Positions 16,438 through 25,299 of a DNA stretch of 64,000 bases are shown here, piece after piece. The stretch spans positions 1-64,000 of the forward strand of contig JAJTBD010000014.1 in NCBI GenBank assembly GCA_021287075.1, written 5' to 3'. The notes under the pieces are model-generated. The model had not been told where the DNA came from, did not search any database, and saw only the letters and a list, made by a program, of their open reading frames with translations. Each line of letters starts with the position of its first letter. Position 1 is the first letter of the stretch. This DNA is from Micrococcales bacterium. Lineage in GTDB: Bacteria > Actinomycetota > Actinomycetes > Actinomycetales > Dermatophilaceae. A program made the translations under genes and the position numbers.

Positions 16438-17244
16438 CTAGCTCTCCATCCCCAGCGACCGGGCGGTCAGCACCAGGACGGGGCAGTGGGCGGCGCCGAC
16501 CATCGCCTGCGAGGTCTCACCGAGCAGGAAGCCGCCGACGCCGTGGTGCCCGTGCGTCGCCAGCACCACGAGGGCGGCCTCCTCGGACAGCTCCGAGAGG
16601 AACTCGCGCCGGTCGCCGTCGGAGACGCGGGTGTCGACCCGCTGGCCCGGGACTGCCCGCTCGACCGCAGCGGACGTGCGCTGGAGCAGCTCGTCAAGAG
16701 CGCTGGCATCGGGGCCTGAGGCGGCCAGCAGCAGGGGGCGGCGTTCGCTGTGGGCCAGCTCCGCGGCATACCGCACCGCAGCCGCGCCCTCGGGAGAGCC
16801 ATCGACCCCGACGACGACAGGCATGCCGGCGTGGGGGGTGGGCTCGGCGGTGGGCGGGATGATCACGGTCGGGCAGTAGACGCTTGCAGCGATGTTGGAC
16901 GCGACGCTGCCCACCGGCAGGCCGGCCCAGCCGTCCTCGCCGCCGGTGCCGAGCACCAGCGCGTCGGCGCTGCGGCTGGCCTGGACCATGGCGGTCACGG
17001 GATTGGTCTCGGCGATCTCGCTGGTCACACCGAGGCCGGTGTCGATGGAGGCGGCGACGGTCGCGAGCGACTCCTGCGCCTCGGCCAGCGCCCGCTCGGG
17101 CACTCCGGACGCGGTCGGCTTGACGGCCTGGATCAGGTGGACGGCGCGGCCGGACTCGCCGGCCCACGTCGCGGCCCAGACCGCTGCCTTGGCTGCGGCC
17201 TCGGATCCGTCGATGCCGACGACGATGCGGTTGTGCTCGCTCAT
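16438..17244 (-). CDS. Universal stress protein with two UspA domains
   Basis: 268 residues made of two tandem UspA domains (about 3-140 and 148-265). Both keep the ATP-binding glycine motif: GTGGEDGWAGLPVGSV in the first and GHHGVGGFLLGETS in the second. Tandem Usp proteins of this type bind ATP and support survival under hypoxia or stationary phase in mycobacteria; the role here is inferred. GAGGAAGG stands 8 bases before ATG 17244. The promoter probably uses TAGGCT (17321-17316, minus strand) with a leader of about 65 bases. Confidence 0.9.
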   Translation of the reverse strand: MSEHNRIVVGIDGSEAAAKAAVWAATWAGESGRAVHLIQAVKPTASGVPERALAEAQESLATVAASIDTGLGVTSEIAETNPVTAMVQASRSADALVLGTGGEDGWAGLPVGSVASNIAASVYCPTVIIPPTAEPTPHAGMPVVVGVDGSPEGAAAVRYAAELAHSERRPLLLAASGPDASALDELLQRTSAAVERAVPGQRVDTRVSDGDRREFLSELSEEAALVVLATHGHHGVGGFLLGETSQAMVGAAHCPVLVLTARSLGMES

Positions 17245-17315
17245 GACAAACCTTCCTCGGCTGGCGGGGCAGCCGATCAGCTCCGGGTCCGCCGACGGTG
17301 CGGCGCGGCGTGACC

Positions 17316-17321
17316 AGCCTA
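17316..17321 (-). promoter_or_regulatory. Possible -10 (TAGGCT) of the usp gene
   Basis: TAGGCT on the minus strand about 70 bases upstream of ATG 17244, followed by a leader carrying a Shine-Dalgarno. Confidence 0.35.
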
Positions 17322-17507
17322 CGGTGCCGGCCCGCCCTGCCGGGCGGGTGGTCGGGTCCGCGCGGGTGTGACCAGCGCCGCGTGACCAACGCGAGCGAGG
17401 GTGTGGCGCCGACCCCGTGCGTGCGCGAGAGTGGCAGGACAGTCCGGAGTGCCCCGCGGTGGCGCGCACCCCTGACTGGTCATGCCGTCACGACCGGAAG
17501 GTGCCCC

Positions 17508-19130
17508 ATGCAGCCCGTCTCCTACACGCCCCTGACCCCGCTGGCCTTCCTGGACAGGTCTGCCCGGGTCTTCCCCGACAAGACCGCGGTGGTCTATGGC
17601 GAGCGGCGGATGACCTATCGCGAGCTGGCCGACGCCGTGACGCGCACGGCCCAGGCGCTCAAGGCCAGTGGCGTCCAGCCGGGAGACCGCGTCGCCTATC
17701 TCATGCCCAACCTGCCGGAGATGCTCATCGCGCACTATGCCGTGCCGCTGGCCGGGGGCGTGCTGCTCGCCCTCAACACCAGGCTGCTGGGCGGCGAGGT
17801 CGACTACATCCTCGGCCACGCCGAGGCGCGCATCGTGGTCACCGACTCCAGCTTCCTCCAGCTGTTCGCCTCGGGGTCGGCCGGCGTTGAGGAGATCGTC
17901 TACCTCGAGGACGCCGAGGCGGGGGAGACGGCCGATCCCGCCGCCCTGGAGGCGTTGGGGGACAAGGTGATCCGGTATGCCGACCTCGTCGCCCGCGGCT
18001 CCGACGAGCCCCTGCCCTGGGAGGTCGCCGACGAGCTGGCCCCCATCTCGCTCAACTACACCTCCGGCACCACCGGCAAGCCCAAGGGCGTGCTCTACTC
18101 CCACCGCGGCGCCTATCTCAACTCCTTCGGCGAGATCATCCACTCCGGCTTCACCTCGTCCGCGGTCTATCTGTGGACGCTGCCAATGTTCCACTGCAAC
18201 GGCTGGTGCACCCCGTGGGCCGTGACCGCTGTCGGCGGCACCCACGTGTGCCTGCGCGCGGTCCGCGGCGACGTGATCTGGGGCCTCATCCGCGAGCACG
18301 CCGTCACCCACCTCAACGGCGCCCCCACCGTGGTCTCGGCGATCCTGCACGCAGCGGAGGCCGGCGACATGCCCAACCCGGTCCTGATCACCACGGCCGG
18401 CGCCCCGCCCGCCCCCGCCACCATCCTCGAGATGGAGAAGATGGGCTTCGGCATCCGCCACGTCTACGGCCTCACCGAGGTCTACGGCCCCTACTCCGTC
18501 TGCGAGCCCCAGGAGTCCTGGGCCGACCTCGACCCCCACACCCGCGCCGCCGTGCAGGCGCGCCAGGGCGTCGGCATGGTCCAGGCAGAGCGGGTGCGCG
18601 TCGTCGACGAGGACATGAATGACGTGCCCGCCGACGGGCAGTCCATGGGCGAGATCGTCATGCGCGGCAACAACGTCATGCTCGGCTACTACAAAGACGA
18701 GGACGGCACCGACAACGCCTTCCGTGGCGGCTGGTTCCACAGCGGCGACCTCGGCGTCATGCACCCCGACGGCTACTGCGAGCTGCGCGACCGCGCCAAG
18801 GACGTGATCATCTCCGGCGGCGAGAACATCTCCACCGTCGAGGTCGAGAACGCCCTCATGAGCCACCCCGCGGTCATGGAGGTCGCCGTCGTCGCCTCGC
18901 CCGACGAGAAGTGGGGCGAGCGGCCCAAGGCCTTCGTCGTCACCAAGGGCGACGCCGAGATCACCGAGGCCGAGCTCATCGCCCACGTGCGCGAGACCAT
19001 CGCCCACTACAAGGCGCCGCGCAATGTCGAGTTCGTCGAGGAGCTGCCCAAGACCTCCACCGGCAAGATCCAGAAGTTCCAGCTCCGCAACCTCGAGTGG
19101 GCCGGTCACGAGACCCGCATCCAGGGCTGA
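17508..19130 (+). CDS. AMP-forming acyl-CoA synthetase
   Basis: 540 residues. ATP/AMP-binding motif YTSGTTGKPKGVLYSHRGA (about 185-203), then YGLTEVYGP, then the hinge and C-terminal lysine region (TSTGKIQKFQLR). LPMFHCNGWCTPW is characteristic of the short/medium-chain acyl-CoA ligase branch that also contains methylmercaptopropionate-CoA ligases, so a short- or medium-chain acid is more likely than a long-chain one. Shine-Dalgarno GGAAGG 7 bases before ATG 17508. Monocistronic, with two hairpins downstream. Confidence 0.87.
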   Translation: MQPVSYTPLTPLAFLDRSARVFPDKTAVVYGERRMTYRELADAVTRTAQALKASGVQPGDRVAYLMPNLPEMLIAHYAVPLAGGVLLALNTRLLGGEVDYILGHAEARIVVTDSSFLQLFASGSAGVEEIVYLEDAEAGETADPAALEALGDKVIRYADLVARGSDEPLPWEVADELAPISLNYTSGTTGKPKGVLYSHRGAYLNSFGEIIHSGFTSSAVYLWTLPMFHCNGWCTPWAVTAVGGTHVCLRAVRGDVIWGLIREHAVTHLNGAPTVVSAILHAAEAGDMPNPVLITTAGAPPAPATILEMEKMGFGIRHVYGLTEVYGPYSVCEPQESWADLDPHTRAAVQARQGVGMVQAERVRVVDEDMNDVPADGQSMGEIVMRGNNVMLGYYKDEDGTDNAFRGGWFHSGDLGVMHPDGYCELRDRAKDVIISGGENISTVEVENALMSHPAVMEVAVVASPDEKWGERPKAFVVTKGDAEITEAELIAHVRETIAHYKAPRNVEFVEELPKTSTGKIQKFQLRNLEWAGHETRIQG

Positions 19131-19139
19131 GCAGAGCTG

Positions 19140-19180
19140 GAGGTATGCCGCGGCGCCCGCTGGTTGCCGCGGCATACCTC
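19140..19180. terminator. Inverted CGGCATAC pair after the acyl-CoA synthetase gene
   Basis: GAGGTATGCCGCGGC, 11-base loop, GCCGCGGCATACCTC; starts 10 bases after the stop codon. Confidence 0.6.
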
Positions 19181-19198
19181 TGCTGTTGTGGTGAGTGA

Positions 19199-19241
19199 AA
19201 AGCACTGGGCCCCAGCCGGATTGGCTGGGGCCCAGTGCTTT
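19199..19241. terminator. Strong bidirectional terminator between acyl-CoA synthetase and glnA
   Basis: GCACTGGGCCCCAGCC, loop GGATT, exact complement. Flanked by AAA on the left and TTT on the right, so it has a short U-tract on both strands and serves the convergent genes. Confidence 0.85.
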
Positions 19242-19249
19242 GGAGCAGC

Positions 19250-20674
19250 TTAGATATCGAAGTACAGCTCGAACTCGTGCGGGTGCGGGCGCAGGCGGAA
19301 GGGGTCGACCTCGTTCTCGCGCTTCCAGTCGATCCAGGTGCGGATGAGGTCCTCGGTGAAGACGTCGCCCTCCATCAGGAATTCGTGGTCCTCCTCGAGG
19401 GCGTCGAGCACCTCGGGCAGCGTGCAGGGCACCTGGTCGATCTGCTCGTGCTCCTCCGGGGGCAGCTCGTAGAGGTCCTTGTCGATCGGCTCCGGCGGCT
19501 CGATGCGGTTCTTGATGCCGTCGAGGCCGGCCATCAGCTGCGCGGCGAAGCACAGGTAGGGGTTGGCCGACGGGTCGGGGATGCGGAACTCGATGCGCTT
19601 GGCCTTGGGGGAGTTGCCCGCGATCGGGATGCGGATGCAGGCGGAGCGGTTGCGCGCCGAGTAGACGAGGTTGACCGGGGCCTCGAAGCCGGGCACGAGG
19701 CGGTGGTAGGAGTTGACTGTCGGGTTGGTGAAGGCCAGCAGCGCCGGGGCGTGCTTGAGCAGGCCACCGATGTACCACCGGGCCAGATCCGACAGGCCGC
19801 CGTAGCCGCGCTCGTCGTAGAACAGCGGCTCGCCGTCCTTCCACAGCGACTGGTGGGTGTGCATGCCCGAGCCGTTGTCACCGAAGAGCGGCTTGGGCAT
19901 GAAGGTCGCCGTCTTGCCGAACTCCCAGGCGGTGTTCTTGATGACGTACTTGAACTTCATGATGTCGTCACCGGACTGGAGCAGGGTGTTGAAGCGGTAG
20001 TTGATCTCCTGCTGGCCCGCGTTGCCGACCTCGTGGTGGCTGCGCTCGACCTGGAGGCCGACCTTGGCCATGTTGAGGCACATCTTGTCGCGGATGTCGG
20101 CGAAGTGGTCCACCGGCGGGACGGGGAAGTAGCCACCCTTGACCCGCGTCTTGTAGCCCTTGTTGCCACCCTCCTCCTCGCGGCCGGAGTTCCACGCGGC
20201 CTCGACGGAGTCGATGTAGTAGTAGGAGGCCTCGGGCTTGGTCTCGAAGCGGATGTCGTCGAAGACATAGAACTCGGCCTCGGCGCCGAAGAACGCGGTG
20301 TCGGCGATGCCGGTGGAGGCGAGGTAGGCCTCGGCCTTGGCGGCGATGTTGCGCGGGTCGCGGCTGTAGGGCTCGCCCGTGAAGGGGTCGACGATCGAGA
20401 AGTTCATGATGAGGGTCTTCTCGACGCGGAAGGGGTCGAGGTAGGCGGTCTTGACGTCCGGCACGAGCTTCATGTCGGACTCGTGGATCGCCTGGAAGCC
20501 GCGGATCGAGGAGCCGTCGAACATCTGGCCCTCGGTGAAGAAGTCCTCGTCGAGGGTCTCGGCGGGCACATTGAAGTGCTGCATCACGCCGGGCAGGTCG
20601 CAGAACCGGATGTCCACGAACTTGATGTCTTCGTCCTTGATGTACTTCAGGACCTCGTCAGCGGTGCTGAACAA
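19250..20674 (-). CDS. glnA: Glutamine synthetase, type I
   Basis: Central ammonia-assimilating enzyme (glutamate + NH3 + ATP to glutamine), dodecameric, cytosolic. From TTG 20674 it is 474 residues, the standard GSI-beta length, and opens [20 protein letters not shown] as the family does. AGGAGG lies 6 bases before the TTG, which decides this rare start. Motifs: FDGSSIRGF, the NKGYKTR glycine/ATP loop, and the adenylylation site DLYELPPEE with Tyr402, so control by GlnE adenylylation is expected. A four-element GlnR site upstream (20744-20781) shows transcriptional control by nitrogen. Confidence 0.97.
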   Translation of the reverse strand: MFSTADEVLKYIKDEDIKFVDIRFCDLPGVMQHFNVPAETLDEDFFTEGQMFDGSSIRGFQAIHESDMKLVPDVKTAYLDPFRVEKTLIMNFSIVDPFTGEPYSRDPRNIAAKAEAYLASTGIADTAFFGAEAEFYVFDDIRFETKPEASYYYIDSVEAAWNSGREEEGGNKGYKTRVKGGYFPVPPVDHFADIRDKMCLNMAKVGLQVERSHHEVGNAGQQEINYRFNTLLQSGDDIMKFKYVIKNTAWEFGKTATFMPKPLFGDNGSGMHTHQSLWKDGEPLFYDERGYGGLSDLARWYIGGLLKHAPALLAFTNPTVNSYHRLVPGFEAPVNLVYSARNRSACIRIPIAGNSPKAKRIEFRIPDPSANPYLCFAAQLMAGLDGIKNRIEPPEPIDKDLYELPPEEHEQIDQVPCTLPEVLDALEEDHEFLMEGDVFTEDLIRTWIDWKRENEVDPFRLRPHPHEFELYFDI

Positions 20675-20727
20675 AGCAACCTCCTGTGGGATGGCGCGGG
20701 ACTGACTCGCCCGCCTCGTTCTCCTCG

Positions 20728-20733
20728 AACCTA
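20728..20733 (-). promoter_or_regulatory. glnA: -10 hexamer (TAGGTT) of glnA
   Basis: TAGGTT on the minus strand, 10 bases downstream of the GlnR site and about 54 bases before the TTG start. The -35 region falls inside the GlnR site, as expected for an activator-dependent promoter. Confidence 0.5.
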
Positions 20734-20743
20734 CCCCCTGGCC

Positions 20744-20781
20744 ATTTCCCGGCAATGACCCGAATGTTTCGCGCGTGTTAC
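20744..20781 (-). promoter_or_regulatory. GlnR binding site upstream of glnA
   Basis: Minus strand reads GTAAC-6-GAAAC-6-GTCAT-6-GAAAT, with all three spacers exactly 6 bases. This is the a1-b1-a2-b2 architecture (gTnAC-n6-GaAAC twice) described for GlnR in Streptomyces and mycobacteria. Confidence 0.8.
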
Positions 20782-20901
20782 ACGGGGAGAGGGGTGTTGA
20801 GACCTGGCTCACAGTGCCCGGCCCGGGTGGCGCGCGGCCTGTCGGGGGCGGGGAGCCCCCAGGGTCCTGGGGTGGCGTCGGGCCGAGGTCCGGCCGCGGC
20901 A

Positions 20902-20907
20902 TACAGT
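20902..20907 (+). promoter_or_regulatory. Leaderless -10 TACAGT overlapping a CGGCATAC octamer
   Basis: GCGGCATACAGT, then 7 bases, then GTG 20915: the same arrangement as at 7727. Confidence 0.5.
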
Positions 20908-20914
20908 TGCGTGC

Positions 20915-21346
20915 GTGAGCACAGCAGGTATGCCGCGCAAGGCCGCCGGCGACGGGACGTCACCGGCAGGGCTGCCCCAGGAGGGCCCCGGCTCGGTCGC
21001 CGGACTGGGCCGGCGCGCGCTGGCCGCCGTCGCCGACTGGCTGATCTCGCAGCTGATCGCCGTGCCACTGCTCGGCTATGAGTGGGGTGGGGCGGGTGCC
21101 AACGGGTTCAAGCCGCTGTGGGTCTTCCTCGCCATGAACCTGCTGCTCGTCTCGACTCTGGGCTGGACGGTCGGCCACCGGCTGCTCGGCCTCGAGGTGC
21201 GCTCGCTCGACCCGCGCGGGCTGAGGCCACTCCAGGTGCTCGTGCGCACCGCGCTGCTCGGCCTGTTCGTGCCGGCGATCATCACCGACCAGGACCGACG
21301 CGGGCTGCACGACCGCGTGGCCCGCACGATCCTCATCCGCCGCTGA
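20915..21346 (+). CDS. RDD family membrane protein
   Basis: 143 residues from GTG 20915. A polar 28-residue N-terminus leads to the RDD fold: [14 protein letters not shown] (first membrane segment with the Arg/Asp signature), a second hydrophobic segment ([20 protein letters not shown]), and a third near the end ([17 protein letters not shown]). Function unknown; the same protein sits between glnA1 and the DUF4191 gene in Mycobacterium tuberculosis (Rv2219A). Leaderless start; a second octamer (20928-20935) lies in its codons 5-7. Confidence 0.8.
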   Translation: MSTAGMPRKAAGDGTSPAGLPQEGPGSVAGLGRRALAAVADWLISQLIAVPLLGYEWGGAGANGFKPLWVFLAMNLLLVSTLGWTVGHRLLGLEVRSLDPRGLRPLQVLVRTALLGLFVPAIITDQDRRGLHDRVARTILIRR

Positions 21347-21358
21347 GGCGGCATATGC

Positions 21359-21391
21359 AGAGGGCCGGACCCGTCAGGGGTCCGGCCCTCT
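21359..21391. terminator. Bidirectional hairpin between RDD and DUF4191 genes
   Basis: AGAGGGCCGGACCC, 5-base loop, GGGTCCGGCCCTCT. The stem core is shared with the terminator at 35299. Confidence 0.75.
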
Positions 21392-21413
21392 TGCAGCGTC
21401 AGGGCAGAGCGGC

Positions 21414-22145
21414 TCAGCGGCCGCGCATAGCGCGCCGGTCGACGCGGATCTTGCCGGGGTCCATGCCGGCGGGCACGGGCGGGCGCATGCCGCCCAGGGA
21501 CTTCAGCCGGCGGTTGACGACCGCGACCTCCTCCTTGGTCAGCTGGGGCTTCTTCTTCATCAGGGTGCCGACGAGCTTGCCGATCGGGACCTGGCCCTCG
21601 CCATCGCCGACCTGGACGAACTCGACCGGCACACCCGAGGCGACGCGGTTCAGCTTCTTGGCCTCGGCGGCCATCAGCTTGCGGCACCGGCCCGCGGGCC
21701 CGTCGCCGATGAGCATGATGCCGGGACGGCCGACGGCGCGGAAGACATAGGCCCCACCAGCGAGGTCGCCGCGGGCGACGTCACCGGCGACCGGCTCCTG
21801 GGTGTAGTACCAGTCGCCGCGCAGGCCGCTGAGCGCCGCACCGGCCGCGCCGGGCTGGCCCTCGAGGGCGCTGTAGGCCGCCTTGTCACCCCGGCGCGAG
21901 AGCACGAAGGTGGCGGCGAGCAGCGCCAGGGGCAGCCCGAGGACCAGGGCATAGATCGGGTGGCCGAGGGCCCAGCCGATGCCGACGACGACCGCGAGCG
22001 CGAGCAGCGCGGCGCCAAGCATGAACCAGCCGATCTTGGGGTCGACGGTCTTGACGGCCTTGTAGACCTGGACCATCTGCTTGAACGGGTTGTTGCGCTT
22101 CTTCTTGGGCTTGGCAGCCGTTGCGCCGGAATCCTTGCGGGCCAT
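21414..22145 (-). CDS. DUF4191 membrane protein
   Basis: 243 residues. A Lys-rich N-terminus (KPKKKRNNPFKQM) precedes two close membrane helices (about 38-58 and 64-82) and a soluble C-terminal domain with GRPGIMLIGDGP. The family is conserved beside lipA in actinobacteria (Rv2219 in M. tuberculosis) but has no known function. Only 5 bases separate its start from the lipA stop, so both are likely cotranscribed with lipA first. Confidence 0.85.
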   Translation of the reverse strand: MARKDSGATAAKPKKKRNNPFKQMVQVYKAVKTVDPKIGWFMLGAALLALAVVVGIGWALGHPIYALVLGLPLALLAATFVLSRRGDKAAYSALEGQPGAAGAALSGLRGDWYYTQEPVAGDVARGDLAGGAYVFRAVGRPGIMLIGDGPAGRCRKLMAAEAKKLNRVASGVPVEFVQVGDGEGQVPIGKLVGTLMKKKPQLTKEEVAVVNRRLKSLGGMRPPVPAGMDPGKIRVDRRAMRGR

Positions 22146-22150
22146 GCGGA

Positions 22151-23176
22151 TCAGGATACGGCGTCGGTCGCGCGGGCCACCAACGACGCCGCCTCCTGGC
22201 GGGCCGGCTCCTGGTTGCCCTCGGCGAGGTGGCGCAGGTTGCCGGGGATCTGGCGGCCGTGCTTGGCCATCGCCTGGGCATAGAGGCGGCCGGCGCGGTA
22301 GGAGCTGCGCACGAGCGGCCCGGCCATGACGCCCAGGAAGCCGATCTCCTCGGCGACCTCGGACCAGTGCACGAACTCCTCCGGCTTGACCCAGCGGTCG
22401 ATGGGGTGATGCAGCTTGGACGGGCGGAGGTACTGCGTGATCGTCAGGATGTCGCAGCCGGCCTCGTGCAGGTCGCGGATGGCCTGCTCGATCTCGTGCT
22501 CCTCCTCGCCCATGCCGAGGATCAGGTTGGACTTGGTGACCAGCTCCTGCTCGCGGGCCATCGTCAGCACCTTGAGCGACTTCTCATAGGTGAAGGCGGG
22601 GCGGATCCGCTTGAAGATGCGCGGCACCGTCTCGAGGTTGTGGGCGAAGACCTCGGGGCGGGCGTCGAAGACCTTGCCGACGAGCTCGGGCCGGGCGCCG
22701 AAGTCGGGGGGCAGGATCTCGACACCGGTGTTGGGGTTGAGCGCGTGGATCTGCCGGATCGTCTCGGCATAGAGCTCTGCGGCGCCGTCGGGCTGGTCGT
22801 CGCGGGCGACGCCGGTCACGGTGGAGTAGCGCAGACCCATCTGCTGGACGGACTCGGCGACGCGGCGCGGCTCGTCCATGTCGAGCTCGGTCGGGCGGCC
22901 GGTCGCGATGTCGCAGAAGTCGCAGCGGCGGGTGCAGACGTCGCCGCCGATGAGGAAGGTCGCCTCGCGGTCCTCCCAGCACTCGAAGATGTTGGGGCAG
23001 CCCGCCTCCTGGCAGACCGTGTGCAGGCCCTCGCGTTTGACCATGCCGTGGAGCTCGGTGTACTCCGGCCCCATCTTGGCGGTGGTGCGGATCCACTCCG
23101 GCTTGCGCTCGATCGGCGTCTCGCTGTTGCGCGCCTCGACGCGCAGCAGGCGGCGTCCCTCGGGGGCGATGGTCAC
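22151..23176 (-). CDS. lipA: Lipoyl synthase (radical SAM)
   Basis: 341 residues. Inserts two sulfur atoms into the octanoyl chain of lipoyl domains using S-adenosylmethionine. The auxiliary 4Fe-4S cluster motif is [12 protein letters not shown] (C-x4-C-x5-C) and the radical SAM cluster is CTRRCDFC (C-x3-C-x2-C); both are complete. Also has [13 protein letters not shown] and the C-terminal RSSYRAG. Acts on the E2 protein encoded at 31093 and on GcvH. Lies 132 bases after lipB on the same strand. Confidence 0.97.
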   Translation of the reverse strand: MTIAPEGRRLLRVEARNSETPIERKPEWIRTTAKMGPEYTELHGMVKREGLHTVCQEAGCPNIFECWEDREATFLIGGDVCTRRCDFCDIATGRPTELDMDEPRRVAESVQQMGLRYSTVTGVARDDQPDGAAELYAETIRQIHALNPNTGVEILPPDFGARPELVGKVFDARPEVFAHNLETVPRIFKRIRPAFTYEKSLKVLTMAREQELVTKSNLILGMGEEEHEIEQAIRDLHEAGCDILTITQYLRPSKLHHPIDRWVKPEEFVHWSEVAEEIGFLGVMAGPLVRSSYRAGRLYAQAMAKHGRQIPGNLRHLAEGNQEPARQEAASLVARATDAVS

Positions 23177-23308
23177 AGGGTCTCCCTTGCGGTGTGGTGC
23201 GGTACGCAGGCGGGGTATGCCGTGTGCGCGGGTCCGGCGCGCGAGGCGCCGGAGGAGTCCATCCAGACTACGTCTTCGGTCAACCGCGTCCCCGGGCCGG
23301 GCATTCCG

Positions 23309-23980
23309 TCAGGCGGAAAGCGCTGCCCGTCGGCGTGCGGCCTCCTCGGAGACCGGGTCGAGGATCTCGGTGATGACCCGCTCGGCGACAGGCAGCACGT
23401 CCTGCACGGTGATCTGCCGGCCGAGCTCACGGCTGAGCGAGGAGACACCCGCGTCGGGGATGCCGCAGGCGACGATGTTGTCCGCCCACGACAGGTCGGC
23501 GTCGCAGTTCAGCGCGAAGCCGTGCATCGTGCACTGCTTGCTCACCCGGACGCCGATCGCCCCGAGCTTGCGGTCCAGTGCCCCGTCGGCCCCCAGCACC
23601 CAGATGCCGGTGCGGCCCTCGACGCGCGTGGTCTCGAGACCGAACTCGCGGCATACCCGGATCATGACCTCCTCGAGGCGGCGCACGTGGGCGACGACGT
23701 CAATGGGCGCGGGCAGGCGCACGATCGGGTAGCCGACGAGCTGGCCGGGGCCGTGCCAGGTGATCTTGCCGCCGCGGTCGACGTCGACGACGGGGGTGCC
23801 GTCGAAGGGCCGCTCGTGGGGCTCGGTGCGCTTGCCGGCGGTATAGACGGGGGAGTGCTCGAGGAGGAGGACGGTGTCGGGCGCGCCGTCGACGACGGCC
23901 GCATGCACCTCACGCTGGTGCTCCCACGCCTGCTCGTAGTCGACGAAATCGGGGGCGAAGCCGAGGTGCTCGAAACGCAT
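23309..23980 (-). CDS. lipB: Octanoyl-[acyl carrier protein]:protein N-octanoyltransferase
   Basis: 223 residues. Transfers octanoate from ACP to the lysine of lipoyl domains, the step before LipA. Motifs: [17 protein letters not shown], then GAIGVRVSK with the conserved Lys, then [15 protein letters not shown] with the catalytic Cys. ATG 23980 is set by TAGGGT 7 bases upstream (leaderless) and by family alignment from MRFEHLGF. Confidence 0.96.
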   Translation of the reverse strand: MRFEHLGFAPDFVDYEQAWEHQREVHAAVVDGAPDTVLLLEHSPVYTAGKRTEPHERPFDGTPVVDVDRGGKITWHGPGQLVGYPIVRLPAPIDVVAHVRRLEEVMIRVCREFGLETTRVEGRTGIWVLGADGALDRKLGAIGVRVSKQCTMHGFALNCDADLSWADNIVACGIPDAGVSSLSRELGRQITVQDVLPVAERVITEILDPVSEEAARRRAALSA

Positions 23981-23987
23981 GGGCGAC

Positions 23988-23993
23988 ACCCTA
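23988..23993 (-). promoter_or_regulatory. Leaderless -10 TAGGGT of lipB
   Basis: TAGGGT on the minus strand, 7 bases before ATG 23980. Confidence 0.5.
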
Positions 23994-24026
23994 CGCCGCC
24001 CCGTGGCCGCGACGGAGGGGCGCGCG

Positions 24027-24032
24027 TAGCCT
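24027..24032 (+). promoter_or_regulatory. Leaderless -10 TAGCCT of the oxidoreductase gene
   Basis: TAGCCT, then 6 bases, then ATG 24039. Together with the divergent lipB -10 it forms a very compact back-to-back promoter pair only 58 bases from start to start. Confidence 0.5.
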
Positions 24033-24038
24033 GACGCC

Positions 24039-25073
24039 ATGACGCGGGTAGGGCTGGCGGGATATGGCATGGCCGGGCGCGAGATCCACGCGCCGTTGCT
24101 GGCGAGGGCCGGGCTGGAGATCGTGGCGGTGTCGACCGCCAATCCACAGCGAGGGGAGCAGGTGCGCGCGGAGATTCCGGGCGCGGCGCTCGTGCCCGAT
24201 CTCGACGCGCTGCTTGCCGAGGACGTCGACCTGGTCGTCCTCGCGACTCCCACGGGCGAGCACCGCTCACACGCCCTGGCCTGCGTGGAGGCGCGCCGGC
24301 CGTTCGTGATCGACAAGCCGCTCGCGGTCGACGCAGACCAGGCGCTCGAGGTGGTCGACGCCGCGAACCACAACGGCGTGCCCTTCACGGTGTTCCACAA
24401 CCGTCGCTTCGACGCGCAGCACACGACCCTCGCCGAGGTCCTGCGAGATGGCGTGTTGGGCGAGGTGCACCGCGCCGAGATGCGCTGGGAGAGATGGCGA
24501 CCCGAGCACCACGACCGCTGGCGGGAGAGCGCGACGCCGGCGGAGGGCGGCGGCATACTGCTCGATCTCGGGGCCCATCTGGTCGACGGTGCGGTGCAGC
24601 TCTTCGGGGAGGTCGAGCAGGTCTACGCCGAGCTGGCCAGCCGGATGAGCGTCGCCGAGGACGAGGTCTTCCTCGCCTGCCGCCATGTCTCGGGCGTGGT
24701 CAGCCACCTCGGCGCCACCTCGCTGGCGGGCGCACCCGGGCCGAGGGTCCGTGTGCTCGGCAGTGCCGGCGCCTATGTCCTCGACGGGCTGGAGGCGGAG
24801 CGCACCGTCTTCCCCGACCTGGCCGACGGCGAGGGCCAGACCGGATGGGTCTATCGCGGTGACCAGCGCGAGGCGGTCGCCTCGGTGCCCGCAGACCAGG
24901 CTGACTTCTATCGCGCGGTCGCCCGCGCGCTCGCGAGTGATGACCCCCAGGCGCACCTGCCGGTTGAGCCGCGTGACGCGGTCCACACCGCAGCGGTGCT
25001 CGATACCGCCCGCATCAGCGCCGAGGGGCGACGGGTCGTCGACGTCATCACCCCAGGCGAGCGGATCGACTGA
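24039..25073 (+). CDS. Gfo/Idh/MocA family oxidoreductase
   Basis: 344 residues. N-terminal Rossmann domain ([18 protein letters not shown]), then [12 protein letters not shown], the counterpart of the EKP lysine motif with Asp for Glu. The C-terminal alpha/beta domain contains [21 protein letters not shown] with the conserved His. Such enzymes oxidise sugars, polyols or related alcohols with NAD(P); the substrate cannot be named. First gene of the accessory block between lipB and the TIGR01777 gene. Confidence 0.85.
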   Translation: MTRVGLAGYGMAGREIHAPLLARAGLEIVAVSTANPQRGEQVRAEIPGAALVPDLDALLAEDVDLVVLATPTGEHRSHALACVEARRPFVIDKPLAVDADQALEVVDAANHNGVPFTVFHNRRFDAQHTTLAEVLRDGVLGEVHRAEMRWERWRPEHHDRWRESATPAEGGGILLDLGAHLVDGAVQLFGEVEQVYAELASRMSVAEDEVFLACRHVSGVVSHLGATSLAGAPGPRVRVLGSAGAYVLDGLEAERTVFPDLADGEGQTGWVYRGDQREAVASVPADQADFYRAVARALASDDPQAHLPVEPRDAVHTAAVLDTARISAEGRRVVDVITPGERID

Positions 25074-25130
25074 GGCGCAACGGGATTCGCTCCGTCAGCC
25101 GAGCCGCTGGCGCGCACCCCGGAGGCCAGC

Positions 25131-25253
25131 TCAAGGCGCCTCGTAGCGGATCTCGACGTCGTCGCCCAGCTCGCGCTGGAGGTCCACCATGCCCTCCGCG
25201 TCCCACACGGGATCGGCGCTGTAGTCGGGGAAGACCCGATAGACCTGAGGCAT
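25131..25253 (-). CDS. Small 40-residue ORF, possibly a truncated gene
   Basis: ATG 25253 opens MPQVYRVFPDYSADPVWD and ends at TGA 25131, with codon choice (G/C third positions) like neighbouring genes. It has the look of a protein N-terminus followed by an early stop, so it may be a remnant. It starts 47 bases after the S51 peptidase stop on the same strand. Function unknown. Confidence 0.4.
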   Translation of the reverse strand: MPQVYRVFPDYSADPVWDAEGMVDLQRELGDDVEIRYEAP

Positions 25254-25299
25254 GGGCCCAGTGTGCCTGCCGGCACCGCGACGGCTCGAGTCCTTTGGG

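Noticed and set aside
19235..20758. Long plus-strand frame antisense to glnA
   Set aside because: Shadow of a highly conserved gene; no coding signals of its own.
20675..20902. Upstream extension of glutamine synthetase
   Set aside because: It would run through the -10, the GlnR site and the Shine-Dalgarno; the family starts at the TTG.
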